DNA of 64,000 nt from Aplysia californica. Taxonomy: Eukaryota > Mollusca > Gastropoda > Aplysiida > Aplysiidae. The position numbers and the translations under genes are program-made. Below, piece after piece: positions 1-11,660 of this stretch; within the stretch, counting starts at the first letter, position 1; each line of letters begins with the position of its first letter. The notes beneath the pieces are model-generated. The model saw only the letters and a program-made list of their open reading frames with translations, had not been told where the DNA came from and did no database searches. Location of the stretch: positions 1,444,504 to 1,508,503 of the forward strand of contig NW_004797355.1 of NCBI RefSeq assembly GCF_000002075.1. The letters run 5' to 3'.

Positions 1-30
<30 letters not shown>
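1..30. repeat. (GA)n microsatellite at window edge
   Basis: Pure AG dinucleotide run, cut by the left edge. No gene is visible between it and the palindrome that begins near 306. A stretch around 130-215 resembles a decayed tRNA-derived SINE (an A-box-like TGGCCGAGCGC is visible). Confidence 0.9.
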
Positions 31-35
<5 letters not shown>

Positions 36-341
36 GTAGTTAGGGATGATACTGAGCTAAACGTAGAGAGAAGGGTGGTGTAGTCCTTACAATTGCAATA
101 ATAAAAATATAATATTGTAGATGTTTTAAGCCGGCATCAACACAATTGAGATCATTTAGGAGGCGAATCCTTTCGACCTTGGGGCTTAAGCGTGCGATGG
201 CCGAGCGCCTAACCGTTACAGCACAGACGTCAGTAAAATTGTTATATACAACCATGAAAAGTGTTTGTATTTTCTTAATTAACATGTATTAGTATTAGAC
301 AGTTTGATTCCCATACGGGGAGGTTTTGTGTTTTTTCTGTG

Positions 342-1812
342 CAGAGATGCCAACCACAGAAAACCGAAATGAGTATTGCGAAATATGAAAATGTGTATTT
401 TCAGGGGAAAATGTGTATTCCCCTCGACCGACCAACTTGTAATGGTAAAATGTTCAGGGTGTCCAGCAATATTTCCTGAAAAAAAAATTACTAGCTCACC
501 AGCTCGAAAAAAGGAGCACACACGCGTACAATATACATGTATCCAGTCAACAACATGTCAGTGTTCAATGTCGTACTGAGGTCTTGTTTGACTTTAGAAT
601 TTCAGTCTATTATATAATATTTTCCTCTCATTATTATATAAACAATAAATCCTGCTTTGAGAGTTCGGAAGGGCCTAGAACAAGAATTTCAACTATCAAG
701 AACCAGTATGGGTGTCATGATTCATATTATGAACTGACAGACTCAAATTATTGCTCAAACTCAGAGAAAAGCAATAACTTGAATGGCTCAAGTAGACCCA
801 TGCACCGTGAGAGTTGTAACAACTGTGGTAGGGCAAGATGCAGTGACACTGAAAATCTGCCAGTCTTGAACACAAAGCTACAACATACACTGTAGGTAGA
901 ATTTACTATCACCCATCCAAGTAGGTATAATTTATTATCACCCATCAAATGAAACGCGAACATTTTATTTCAATAACACAGGCTTGCAAAGTATGAGGGG
1001 TTCCGATTCGCACACGGCCTGCACCAACGCGTGCTTTGCACAAAACTAATCAAAATTCTGTTGTCTTCTGGTGTTGCCTTAACCCCCCCGATAGTATCTT
1101 AAACCCCCAAAAAATCAATAATCTCCTCCTCTATGCTGTAGTCATATACTTCGCAGCGCCGTTACTCCTACCAAAGACGGTCTTTGCTCACCCGATGCCG
1201 TTATTTATGATGCGAACGCGCGCAGGTTCAGTGACCGGTCACGATGGCGAGTCAGACAATCTAAAAATCGGACGACGTTTGTATTTTCTTTTCTTTATCC
1301 CACAAGTGACAGCACAGCGACGAGTCCGAGTATTTCTTACATTTCATTTGCACGGCGACATTGCGTTTATACTGCACAACCTGCATGCCACAAATGTTGC
1401 GTTATCAGACAACTGCTGGCAAACTTCTCGGCGGTAACGAAAGCGAAAATAGATCTTGATTTTCCCGATTGAGCCTCGGTGTCACATACGCTTCCGCCTG
1501 CCGCCATAGCTGCCTATTCGCGTGAAAGTGAAACGTACTCTCCGGACGGGGAAAAGCCGAACGAAACGATCGCGACCGGCAAAAATTAACTTACTGACCA
1601 CATCGGACTTGGTTTTCAAATACTCCAGTTCTGCGATACTGATACTATTTTGACAAAAGATGGGACTTGAGATAATTAGGTTTACTCGCCCAAGCTGAAT
1701 CTCGTATTTTTCGCATTCCATGATGCGTATTTTCTCATGAAAAGTCGTATTCGCGTATTTTCGGCAAAAAATCGTACTAAAATACGTAAAATCGTACTGG
1801 TTGGCATCTCTG
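342..1812. mobile_element. hAT-like non-autonomous DNA transposon
   Basis: It starts CAGAGATGCCAACCA and ends TGGTTGGCATCTCTG, a perfect 15-bp terminal inverted repeat. The right end carries the AT-rich string of GTACGATTTT and CGTATTTT words seen next to many hAT termini. It interrupts the left arm of the surrounding palindrome; the right arm shows the empty site (CTGT joined to CTACTGGG). No 8-bp target duplication is visible: the flanks are CTGTG and CTACTGGG. Short open frames inside match nothing I recognise, and no hAT transposase motif is seen. Confidence 0.7.
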
Positions 1813-2117
1813 CTACTGGGACATTCTATCCCTCTTCTTAGATCTAGCTTAACCCAGATTGGCTCTGATGCGCAGGGCCAAAGTAGTCTGCTTCCTAAAT
1901 GATCCATTATTGTGTCCATTTGGGCAAAGAATATTTGCTGCTTCTCCTCTGCCGGGAACTATCAGGGATGAACATTAACCTGTCTTACCTGTAAATAGAA
2001 ACACACACACACTACGTTGAAAGAGAGATGTACCAGCAACAGTGTTATTAATTTAATTAATGGATGGTATTTGATGTTTAGACTTACCCAGAAGAAGACT
2101 ATTCTATCAAAATATAG

Positions 2118-3085
2118 GCTACGTGTCATGATGTGGCGGAATCAGGCACTCGTAAATTTTTGGGCATATGGAGTTATTGATATAATAGAGGGCAGTGCTT
2201 GCCTAGGAAAAGTATGGTCGACTCGGACTGGATTTGGAATCGTGCGGATCGCCTGAAACTTGGAAGACAATTTAAAAAACAGACAAACACAAAACCCCTC
2301 AAAACTTGATGTGTACCATTGCTATGAAGTTTTGGTACCGCATTATAACGTTTTTAAAAAATCAAATAATTGGGCCCTCACAATAAAAATCAACTCACAT
2401 TCTTTAGTATTACTTATTTTACGGCACTGGCAACACAATTAGATTCTGAATATAACTCAAACTGCCCAAAATTTAAGGCAGTACTAGTACTAGAACTAGA
2501 AAGAAACACTGAAAGAAAAGGAGGAGAAGGAGAGATAAGGCCGATAGATGTTTGATAGGAAAGGAGAAAATCACACCAGAACATGCGCCAGCCACAGACA
2601 TAAACAAACAAACAAACAAAATTTTCCAATGTAGTAAATGTATTACCATGCCATATGTGAGGCATCCTGGAGAAATCAGGCGCTCGTCAAAACAAAGAAA
2701 TGAAAGAAATCAGTATTTTTTTGGACAATGGGCCACTTTTTTTTTTCAAATTTCTTTTCCTTTTTTTTTTTTGTCCATTCAAAAACACATTGTGTGTGGA
2801 TTTTACTTAAAAAACATTGATTAAAGGCAGAAAAAATGTAAAATTTCAGTTTCCAAGGACTCTCAGGCTATAGAAGTTACCAAACTTTGGCGGCCATTTT
2901 CTCACTAATTTTACCTCTGAATAGTCGATCCTCACCTCTTTTCAATCGCAAATATTTTGACTTCTATTCAATATAGACATGATGGAGGGCAAATAAACAG
3001 GCTTTAAGTTTAAGATGATATCAATTACTCCATATGCCCCAAAATTGACGAGTGCCTGATTCCGCCACATCATGACACATATATT
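2118..3085. mobile_element. Foldback element, copy A
   Basis: Bounded by inverted modules containing GTCATGATGTGGCGGAATC at 2126 and its complement ending near 3080. A third related module lies near 2656 (GTGAGGCATCCTGG then AAATCAGGCGCTCGTCAAAA). Internal sequence 2837-3040 (for example GGCCATTTTCTCACTAATTT) is shared with the element at 9795-10665, so this is a repeat family. No coding sequence. Confidence 0.65.
2414..2600. repeat. SINE-family fragment (shared with 4528-4830)
   Basis: TTTACGGCACTGGCAACAC followed by a GAGATAAGG, CGATAGATGTT, GATAGGAAAGGAG, CACACCAGAA series that recurs in the same order at 4528-4700. It lies inside foldback copy A. Confidence 0.5.
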
Positions 3086-3532
3086 TTGAGTGAATAGTCT
3101 TCTTCTGGGTAAGTCTGTAAACATCAAAATACTATCTATTAATTAAATTAATAATACTGTTGCTGGTACATCCCTCTTTAGTGTGTGTGTTTCTATTTAC
3201 AGGTAAGACATGTTAATGTTCATCCCTGATAGTTCCCGGCAGAGGAGAAGCAGCAGATATTCTAAGCCCAAATGGACACAATAATGGATCATTTAGGAAG
3301 CAGACTACTTTGGCCCTGCGCATCAGAGCCAATCTGGGTTAAGCTAGATCTAAGAAGAGGGGATAGAATGTCCCAGTAGACAGAAAAAACACAAAACCTT
3401 CACGTATGGGAATAAAAAAAACCCTAACCACAAGACCACAAATGCAAGCTGGAGAGCCTAGAAAATTTCTCAAACAATGCAAGTACCGTACTATAACAAA
3501 ATGTACAAGAACATGCTTAACACCCCCCCCTC

Positions 3533-3534
<2 letters not shown>

Positions 3535-3569
<35 letters not shown>
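3535..3569. repeat. (CA)n microsatellite
   Basis: Uninterrupted CA repeat preceded by C-rich sequence. Confidence 0.95.
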
Positions 3570-3571
<2 letters not shown>

Positions 3572-3599
3572 AGCATCCCAAGTACCAAAAATAACAGGC

Positions 3600-4200
3600 T
3601 ATTCAGTTTCTTATTATATCTTTAATGGCCAACAAGTCACATGACAAAACAAGAAAATCCAAAGGCAAAAGCACTTGGCCTCCTGTACCACTGTACCGTC
3701 ACACCATGGCACCTCATGAGGAGAAAAATGGTCTAGAAATGAGTCGGTAAATTCTTACTCCGCTCAAATTCTAGCCAACACTTCCTGTAAGTTTGCAAAG
3801 TTCAAAACTATAAAGTGTGCTACTCAAAGCAACAATGTAATATGTCGTGTAAACCAAGTTTTGAAAACAAAAAACTTTACGTCCACTTCATCATCAAAAT
3901 GCACATCATTCACAAGGCGAGTTGCTTTGATTGACCCTTTCTGACAGGACCAAGCTGGGCTGAGAAGACACATCCATCCCAGCAAATAGATTATATCTTT
4001 CCCAATTCTCACATCAATCATGTACCCTCTGTCTGTTGGCGAACGAGAAGAGTTCATACATATTGTAGGCCTACACACCAAAGACGTTAGTAGGCCTACA
4101 ATCCTTTCATCTAGAAAAAGCCTAAAAGATAAAAACCATTAATTTATGCCCTCTCAACAAAATAAAGGAGAGACCAGTGATTACTGTTTGTTTGTTTCAG
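3600..4200. other. Non-coding stretch, nothing recognised
   Basis: No convincing ORF, splice-site series or repeat was recognised between the CA repeat and the SINE-like sequence that follows. Confidence 0.5.
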
Positions 4201-4324
4201 TTGAGACTTTTATGGCACTTGCAACACAAAAAGTATGGTCGTGTACGTGCCAAAGATTAGATAAAGGTGAAAATGATGAAATGGTGGTATAGATACTTTA
4301 AACGTCACTATCAACACAATTAGG

Positions 4325-4505
4325 TTAAATTTTAGAGGCGGGACCTCCGAGTTTAACGTCCATTCCGAAAAGACCAAGTCAAATGGGAAATTCGTGTAAA
4401 GAGCCTTTCCCAAGGACACACTGTTGGACAGAGCTGATGCTCAAACTCCCGCAATCTCATGATTCGAGGTCAAGTAGCCGGACTACTAGGCTACCGACGC
4501 CTCCA
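4325..4505 (-). repeat. tRNA-derived SINE, partial
   Basis: On the minus strand, GGCGTCGGTAGCCTAGTAG gives an A-box-like site and GGGAGTTTGAGCATC a degenerate B box. Then come GTGTCCTTGGGAAAGGC and CCCATTTGACTTGGTCTTTT. The same order recurs at 43088-43282 and 60106-60432. Confidence 0.65.
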
Positions 4506-4527
4506 AATATTAGAGGTTCTTTTAGTA

Positions 4528-4830
4528 GAGGTATTACAGCGCTCGCAACTGTATAAGGTCATATGAGCACCAGAAAATTAGAGGTGGTACAAGTACAAGA
4601 GAGTATCATACATAAAAAAGAAGAAGGGGAGATAAGGACGATAGATGTTATGGATAATAGGAAAGAAGGAGCAAACCACACCAGAAGACCCCCCAAGGAG
4701 GTGTTACGACTAAGGAGAAACATGTAAAGAAAAGAGAAGGTGGAAAGAATACAGAGGATAGACATTTGATAGAGGAAAACAAGGAGCAAACCACACCAGG
4801 GCGCCCACCAACCACTCACACCTGTGATTA
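4528..4830. repeat. Dispersed repeat carrying the shared 3' SINE domain
   Basis: Begins with CAGCGCTCGCAACTGTATAA then GGTCATATGAGC, a core found at least five more times in this window (11600, 27900, 45293, 48931, 62970). The body has two GGAGCAAACCACACCAG units about 115 bp apart and resembles 2414-2600. Confidence 0.65.
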
Positions 4831-5053
4831 GCTTTGTTGTGTAATCTCAGACATGCTCACTACTGGCCATAACAGAAAACACACAGGCAATCATAGTAAA
4901 AGGCAAACACAAGACTGGGCCATTCAATAAACACAATTTTCAAATACAAGTGAAAAATGAATGTAGGCTGAAGACAAACCAGCATAAAAATGTAAAAGTA
5001 ATAAGTTGCAATGTCAGCATCCAAGATTGTTATATATTCATAACAGTGAAATG

Positions 5054-5143
<90 letters not shown>
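5054..5143. repeat. Pure poly(A) tract of 90 nt
   Basis: Ninety uninterrupted A residues, followed within 25 nt by a run of 14 C. It may be an expanded retroposon tail; length errors in the assembly are possible. Confidence 0.9.
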
Positions 5144-5145
<2 letters not shown>

Positions 5146-8100
5146 CACCAAAGAAACAAGCAAACCCCCCCCCCCCCTACCTCAGTGGGGAGGGTTTCAG
5201 CACCCGCCTGCAACTTCAAATGACAACCTAGAAGTCAAACTTAAATTCACGACTTTTGGCTTTTATAAGGGATTCGTCTCAATGACATGATTTTCAGACT
5301 GAAGGATTTCATAATTCAGGCTACCCCTCTTCTTAACTTTCCAGATGAAATAGTTTTGTTTTTATTTCAAATCACTTATAAGACAAAAAGCAGAGCTTAA
5401 ACAATTTTTAAAAATATTATTGGGATTCATTTCACACATTGAAATCGTCATTTTTCTGAGGCAAGGCAATTCAGACAAATTACAATCAACAAAAAACAAC
5501 AACACCACTCCCATAAATAACCCCACCAACCCCCCCGCCCTCCCTGAAATCAAAGCAAATATAATATTGTAAATAGAGCAATTTGAGAAGTTTGAATGAA
5601 AGACAACATGTATTGAATTCTGTGATTCTTCTTCTGGTGGGTCATTAAAAATACCGTAATTCAAGCCTAATTTAGTAAAGGTTTGCGAAATTCGGGGGAG
5701 ATTTCCTCTCCCCATCTCAAAGTCACACCATATGCGCTACTACAATACCAATAGTTTCTACAGTTTCTAACTTAATCAACAAGAAAAATAGATTTAACAC
5801 ATATATACAATCTTTTAAAAAATCAAATCATTTTGGCGTCTGTTAAAGTATGTATTCCTAAACAGCCGAAAATAGTTTACTTCGAAGATGGACAGGACTC
5901 TAAAATCAAATTTAAGTAAGTCTAAATCCAAAGAGAGGAAAAGAAGTGTTATATAAAGGAGTCTAGATACTGTCTTGTCCAAAAAGATATCAATCAGCAA
6001 GAATAAAATCCACCTAAAAAACCCCCACAATAGTTAGATTGTGAATACAGACACAGTCCGCCTGCTCACAAAACAACTTGGCTGCCAGATAGTCCTCAGC
6101 ATGAAGAGAGTGAAACTGTAGATACAGAATTATCTTGGAAAGTCATGAGCAATTTTGAAAAGTCTTTACTGCAAAAACCAAAGGAACTTTATTTTAGAAT
6201 GGAGTATCCAAGACGGCAGTCTCTTTCCTCACTACTGTCAGTCTGGGAACAGCTTGCAAACACCAATTTTCTGTATTCTTTACATACTGTTATTTCTTCA
6301 GAGTCTGTTCAGATACATGGACCACTTTTAATTCTGTGGCATCAATGTATCCAGAGACAAGTGTGAACAGGAATCACTTGGTTAAGTCCTCCAGTTTCAT
6401 AAATCTTTCACACACACACATACACACACACACAAAATGCCCTGCACAGGACATGCATGTACTTTGCTGTAATCAACAACGATAAATTGTGTGGTCCTCT
6501 GAGAAAATATGTCCCCTTGGTCTAGTATTACATTCCCGGTCAATCAAACTGCTCCTTCAGTTACTTGTCTTTTTCCTTCCTTGCATCTTTCGTCTTATTA
6601 TCTTAGACTATAGTTTTTGCAATCAACTTATTCTTCTTTATTCTAGCCAGAAACAACCATAAAAAGAGTACCCCACAACATGACCACATCACTCATTGCT
6701 CAAAATCACACCATGCCACCAGACCAGTTTTCTCAAAGCACCAAACAAATTGTACAAAGATCAGAGTTCACTCTTTAGGCTGTCATGAGTCTTGCCAACT
6801 GTCGATGAAGGCATTGATGCCACACACCCTGCAATCATAGGATGTGCTTCTGTCCCACAATGGAATGATATGAAAAACAAAGTAAACAAATCTTATGACG
6901 AACAAAAACCAAAACAAAACACCAAAAGCATATTTCAGGGGAAAGCTATATGAAAAAAAAAAATTTCAAATAGGTCAATAATTTTGCATCCCAGTTAAAA
7001 ATCATAAAAGTAAAAAAAAATAATTGATTCGATCCACACGGGATCCGAACTAGACAAAAGTGATACGAGACAGGGTGCTACCAAAAAATAAACCTAACTG
7101 ATCTACCGCTTGTCCACTTAATATCCAACTGCTTTGAAATAAATAAAAGAGAGATGACATGTCATGAGTAATGTGCTGGCAGTATGAATAACATGGGGTA
7201 TCCCATTCCAATGATCCCATGAAGTTAGTCCAAGTGAAGATGAAAAACTTTAATCATTCTAACACTTCCAACAGTTAGTATAATTAATGCAGCGAGGGAT
7301 CCCTATTTTAAAAACTACTTGTTAACTGCAAATAATTATTTAAAAAACCAAAACAAAACCAACAAAAAACCACATCCTGAATGCTAAAAGTATTGGTAAC
7401 ATCGTAACTTAATCAGCACAATTTCCTGAAAAAAACCCTGACAGGCATGGTAAAATTCATGAACAGCAGGAATTACTGTATTCCGATACATAATTTTCTT
7501 TACAAGACATTTTCTGAACTCCTGTTCTCTTTCTTCAGATTGACTGCACTTGTGAATTAAAATCTGCTACAAAAGAGAAGTGAAAGTTATTTACAGGTCT
7601 CAGTGCAACTTTAACTATGCTCTTTCCCAAAGCTGTCCTAAACTTAAACAGCAATCCAACATCCTCCAGTAACCTGTGAATTGTGCTATTAATTCTTCTC
7701 CTAGGTGCTATGGAAAGCAATCAAGCACAGTATTTTCAGATTGTTTTTATACATTTTATGTACACTCAACTTTTTGGAGACTGCACTGATGAGTAATTGC
7801 ATATTATGTACAACAATTTAACACTTCTTCCTTTCTATCCCCGCTTCCAATGCATGAACAGAGTTGCAGCTTATGGCTGAAATTAAATCAGAAAATCAAC
7901 ACAGGAAATAAAAGTTTATGTTCCAAGAATCTAATGTTGAACCATTTTTAGAAAGGTGTATAATACCAGAAATGCAGTTGAGTGCTGGCTTACAGAATAT
8001 ACATTTCTGGTGACTTCCAATTCCAAGGAAAGAAAAGGAAAAGGAAAATATTACCCTGATGCATCCCTTGATCTCATGGGGCCAAAAATACTCAATGCAA

Positions 8101-8871
8101 CACCTTAACAATACTCTCGCTTTGAAAAGAAAGCACACATGAATTTATAAGACCTCTAGATTAGCAAATCTGGAGTGAAAAAGCCACAGCTTTAACTAGT
8201 ATGCACAAAAACGATCATTGTCATGCTTTTCCAACGTTGTAGAAATATAACAAGTCCGCTACCTCAAATTTACAAACTTCTATCATAATTTTTTGGCTGT
8301 TTTTGAGTTACTAAGACCTTGGGATCAAAAATGAAATGCTCTGTCAGCTGTATCAAAATTGTAACATTATTCTGAATTGACATCAAGATATTCAAACAAC
8401 TGTATTCTAAAAAGTTTGACGTGTGAAACTTAAAATTCTGTAAGTCAAACTTCTCAAAACTAGGTACTGAGCATATAGAACTTTGTAATTTTAAGGTAGC
8501 GAAGTACCAGATAAAAATTTACCTAGCACATTATGTTTCTTGACCCTGATGTGTCAGGTTCACCGACAGGCTAGAGGACTACCACTTAATAAAATCATGT
8601 TTAGGCCATTCAGTCACTTCTTGTTATTTCCATTTCAATACAAAATCCCTTTCACAAAAAGAAAAACCAATGCAAATGAAATACACTATGTCCTCCAATT
8701 AATCACATTAAATGAATTATTAGTGAAACTCTGATTCATCATGAGCCTTGAGGCAAAATTATGGAAACCACAGTGCATTTTCAATCCAAATTCCCTTTTC
8801 TTGTAACAATAATGTACAGCGAAGAAAAGTTGCTCAGAATATTACCACCAGCTTCATATTTTGTTGGAAAA
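5144..8871. other. 3' flank and probable 3' UTR of BLCAP
   Basis: AT-rich sequence without convincing coding potential on either strand. It lies downstream of the minus-strand BLCAP stop codon, so part is probably its 3' UTR; I could not fix a cleavage site. A CA repeat lies at 6409-6434. A decayed tRNA-like stretch may be present near 7020-7115. Confidence 0.4.
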
Positions 8872-9135
8872 TTAGTCGACCTCACAGCTGTTCTCACAGT
8901 CCGCTCCTTCACATTCATCCTGTGCGCAATGCCAGAGAATGCAGTTCCCAACACAGTTGTAGCATATGAGAAAGACAGCTGCCAGAAACACTAAGCTGCA
9001 GATGGTACATGGCTTGCGGACCAAGAAGAAACTAGTCAGGTAAAGCACAATGAACATGGCATGATTGTAGATGAATGCCGGATTCAGCGGTTTCGGCATC
9101 AGCAGGACAGGAATTAGCCACTGGAGACAATACAT
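8872..9135 (-). CDS. BLCAP: BLCAP homologue (bladder cancer-associated protein, BC10)
   Basis: Complete 87-residue ORF, exactly the length of vertebrate BLCAP and, as in vertebrates, with the whole coding sequence in one exon. It begins [20 protein letters not shown] and contains [18 protein letters not shown] and GNC, all near-identical to the family. Two hydrophobic helices (about residues 23-39 and 48-62) fit the known small two-pass membrane protein; the cysteine-rich, acidic tail (from about residue 63) is divergent, as is usual. The start has a purine at -3 and no upstream in-frame alternative that extends homology. The vertebrate protein is linked to growth control and apoptosis, but its biochemical role is poorly defined. 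Residues Y2, Q5 and K15, recoded by A-to-I editing in mammalian BLCAP, are all conserved. Confidence 0.96.
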   Translation of the reverse strand: MYCLQWLIPVLLMPKPLNPAFIYNHAMFIVLYLTSFFLVRKPCTICSLVFLAAVFLICYNCVGNCILWHCAQDECEGADCENSCEVD

Positions 9136-9790
9136 CGCTTTTGTGGTTCTCGAGTGTAGGAGGTGGCTCTTTCAATTAAGAAGCACATTCAAAGTCACCG
9201 AAGATTCAGATGAATTAGTCACAGTTGTTGCTCTCTTTATATTTCTGGAAACTCAGCAGGAGGTGGAAGTAATGTAATAGTTTTTCTCGTGTGTCCAACC
9301 GTAATCAGTTGACTACCCAGTTCACTTCAATGCCTCTCCGAGGTTTGCATCCAGGCATTCTTTGCATACAAGCAGAAAATGATGAACTGGCCTACCTGTG
9401 AATGACAGTAAGAGATACACATTTTGGAAATGTTAAAATGACAAGAAGAAGAAACACTGTCACTGACAAACAGAAAGTTCTCAACATGTATATATGGTAA
9501 ACTAGTGCAAATACTTTTCAATAACCCTCCTTGCTTTTGAAATATCTCTGTTCTAAAAAACTAAAACCACAAAATGAAAAACACACCTATTATCAGGGAT
9601 ATCAATTGTGAAGGAAAACAGAAAATCAATTTAGATTAAGACCTCGGAAAACGGAAAATCAATTTAGATTAAGATCTCCATCATCTGAAGATTTTAAAAA
9701 ATGGGTTCATGGGTAGAGTTCAAGACAAGCTTTTTTGTAAAGCCATTTATATGAGGGATCTGATGAGAACATTTGATCCCTAGGGAAAAA
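9136..9790 (-). other. 5' flank of BLCAP, possible 5' UTR splice sites
   Basis: On the minus strand there is a plausible acceptor (pyrimidine-rich, GTTTCCAG, exon starting near 9244) upstream of the BLCAP start, and a donor-like CACAG/GTAGGC near 9393. A spliced 5' UTR would match the vertebrate gene. This is tentative without transcript data; no promoter motif was identified. Confidence 0.3.
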
Positions 9791-9794
9791 CTTC

Positions 9795-10665
9795 ATATGT
9801 GTCATGACGCGGTGAAATGAGGCACTCATCGCTTTTTGGGTATGTGGTGTTATTCATATAATTATCAGAAAGTTTATTCATTTGCCTTGCTTTCAACAAA
9901 AAATAAGCATCTATCTTAAAATAGTCAAGATATTCGCGATTGAAGGAGAGGTCGACTGGTTTCTGAGGTGAAATTAGCAAGAAAATGGCTGGCAAAGTTT
10001 GGCAACCCCAAGAGCAAGAGTTCTTGAAAACTGAAAAATGACGTATTTTGTGCCTTTCATTGACATTTTTCAGTGCTTCACATGGAAATGTATTTTTATA
10101 TGATGTGAGGCAGCGTGGTGGAATCAGGCTCTCGTCAAAATAATCAAAGTGAAGAAACTTGCATTTTTTTGCAGGTTTGTGAATTTTTATCAAATTTTTT
10201 ATTTTTGGCTCAACACCTTTCATGCCCATTAAAGAACTAGTTTCTGTGTGGATTTTTCTTAAAAATGTTGGTTAAAGACACAAAAAATGTAAATTTTCAG
10301 TTACCACGGACTGTTAAGCTAAGGAAATAACTACTTTTTGGTGGCCATTTTCTCACTAATTTTACCTCTGAAAACAGGTGACCCCACCTCCTTCATTGGC
10401 AAATATCTCGACTTGTATTCAAGATAAATGGATATTTTTTCATTGAAATAAAGACAAGTGAAAAAGCTTTAAGATGACACTAATAACTCTACATGCCCAA
10501 AAAATTTATGAGAGCCTGATTCCACCACGCTGCCTCACATATGGACAAGAAAGAGGTTGAGCCAAAAAGATAAAATTCAATAAAAATTGCTTAGCTGAAG
10601 GAAACTATTTCTCCAATTTCGTTATTTTGATGAGCGCCTGATTTCACCACGATGCCTCCCATGTG
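9795..10665. mobile_element. Foldback element, copy B
   Basis: It starts CATATGTGTCATGACGCGG and ends with the inverted counterpart GATGCCTCCCATGTGTG. Four copies of a module resembling GTGGTGGAATCAGGC then CTCGTCAAAATAA are present: plus orientation at about 9805 and 10115, minus orientation at about 10510 and 10625. Inside, 9960-10020 is the inverse of 10330-10380 (GGCCATTTTCTCACTAATTT against its complement). The interior matches copy A at 2118-3085. No ORF of note. Confidence 0.7.
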
Positions 10666-10827
10666 TGTGTAGCCTTTATAAGCGGTAAAAAGAGGTCTTT
10701 ACAGCACTTTTCACCTGCATGAAGAGGATGGTGAAAGACAATAGATCAACAGAAAAACAGAAGGTTTAACATGTCAGCCAACATCTTTCCAGCGGGTACT
10801 TAAGGAATTTATACGTCAACTCTTTGT

Positions 10828-11464
10828 CTGAAAAATACGGATGGGCAGGCACCGGTACCTAGTACCGGAACTCCCGGTTCTACCGAAAGAGGAGTCAGTA
10901 GCAGCACCAGGCCTCCAGTACCGGATCTGGGAAGGAGCCGACACCAACGGTTAATACCGGTTCTAGGAAGGAGCCGACACCAACGGCTTTTAACCGGGCC
11001 ATGGGAAGTGTGCTGTGAGTAGGCCTAGGCCTAGCAGCTGTGACGTCAGATGCACAACCCAGCAGGTGACCTTGATACATGACTTCAGATTCGAAATTGA
11101 CAATCAAAAACAACGTTTGCTTAAATTTAAATATGGCATCAAATCGGGTTCCATGCGAGCCACTTTGCTTATTTCCGGATTCCGAAAATGAAATCAATTT
11201 TTAGAGGCGATAAATTATTTTTTAAATTCTGCAGGCACAGTATAATCCCACACGGCGGCAAACTTCAAAGGTATTTTGCGTCACAGTTCTCCTCTCCAAT
11301 TCTGACTTGGGGGATGGGATGCGGGCGGTGCTGATCGTGGTGTGAGACGCGAGACGCACAGTCTGAGACGTCACCTCCTACTCCTGGTGTCACTCCCAGT
11401 ATCGGTCCCAGTATCGGCGGTTCTCGGCACCCAGACGCCAGTACCACCCAGCACTACTGAAAAA
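10828..11464. mobile_element. hAT-like short element with 8-bp target duplication
   Basis: An exact CTGAAAAA flanks both sides (10828-10835 and 11457-11464). The 621-bp interior begins TACGGATGGGCAGGCACCGG and its other end, read inward, begins TAGTGCTGGGTGGTACTGG. Both subterminal regions are rich in GGTACCGG-type words. The 8-bp duplication fits hAT, but the inverted repeats are weak. No transposase. Confidence 0.6.
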
Positions 11465-11599
11465 GTCTGGTCAGCAAAATGCTTTTCTTGTGCCAAAACA
11501 GAGGAGTCCTAAGATAAGGGTTGACTCCCCTTAGCCTAGTTCATATCAGAAAAATATCAGGTTGGTCTACGAAAATCAAGACTAATTTCGTTTCAGTTT

Positions 11600-11660
11600 A
11601 GTATGCGGTTTTACGGCGCTCGCAAATGCATAAGGTCATATGAGCGCACGAAACACAAGT
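11600..11660. repeat. Isolated copy of the shared SINE 3' domain
   Basis: GGTTTTACGGCGCTCGCAAA followed by TGCATAAGGTCATATGAGCG; the same core as at 45293 and 62970. Confidence 0.65.

Larger units (their letters stand above)
306..3412. repeat. Large inverted repeat (palindrome), arms about 0.4 kb, left arm interrupted
   Basis: The sequence at 306-341 continued by 1813-2190 is the reverse complement of 3010-3412 with few mismatches. Shared landmarks are CCCATACG and GTTTTGTGTTTTTTCTG at the outer ends, CTACTGGGACATTCTATCC, TGATGCGCAGGGCCAAAGTA, and GTGGCGGAATCAGGCAC at the inner ends. The left arm is split by a 1.47-kb element (342-1812). The spacer of about 0.8 kb holds more repeat modules. 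No convincing coding sequence is present. It could be a composite foldback transposon or a local inverted duplication. Confidence 0.8.

Noticed and set aside
1482-1919. 145-codon minus-strand open frame
   Set aside because: It crosses the end of the hAT-like element into the palindrome arm and has no recognisable domain.
5006-5290. Frame with a long polylysine or polyphenylalanine run
   Set aside because: Translation of the 90-nt poly(A) tract.
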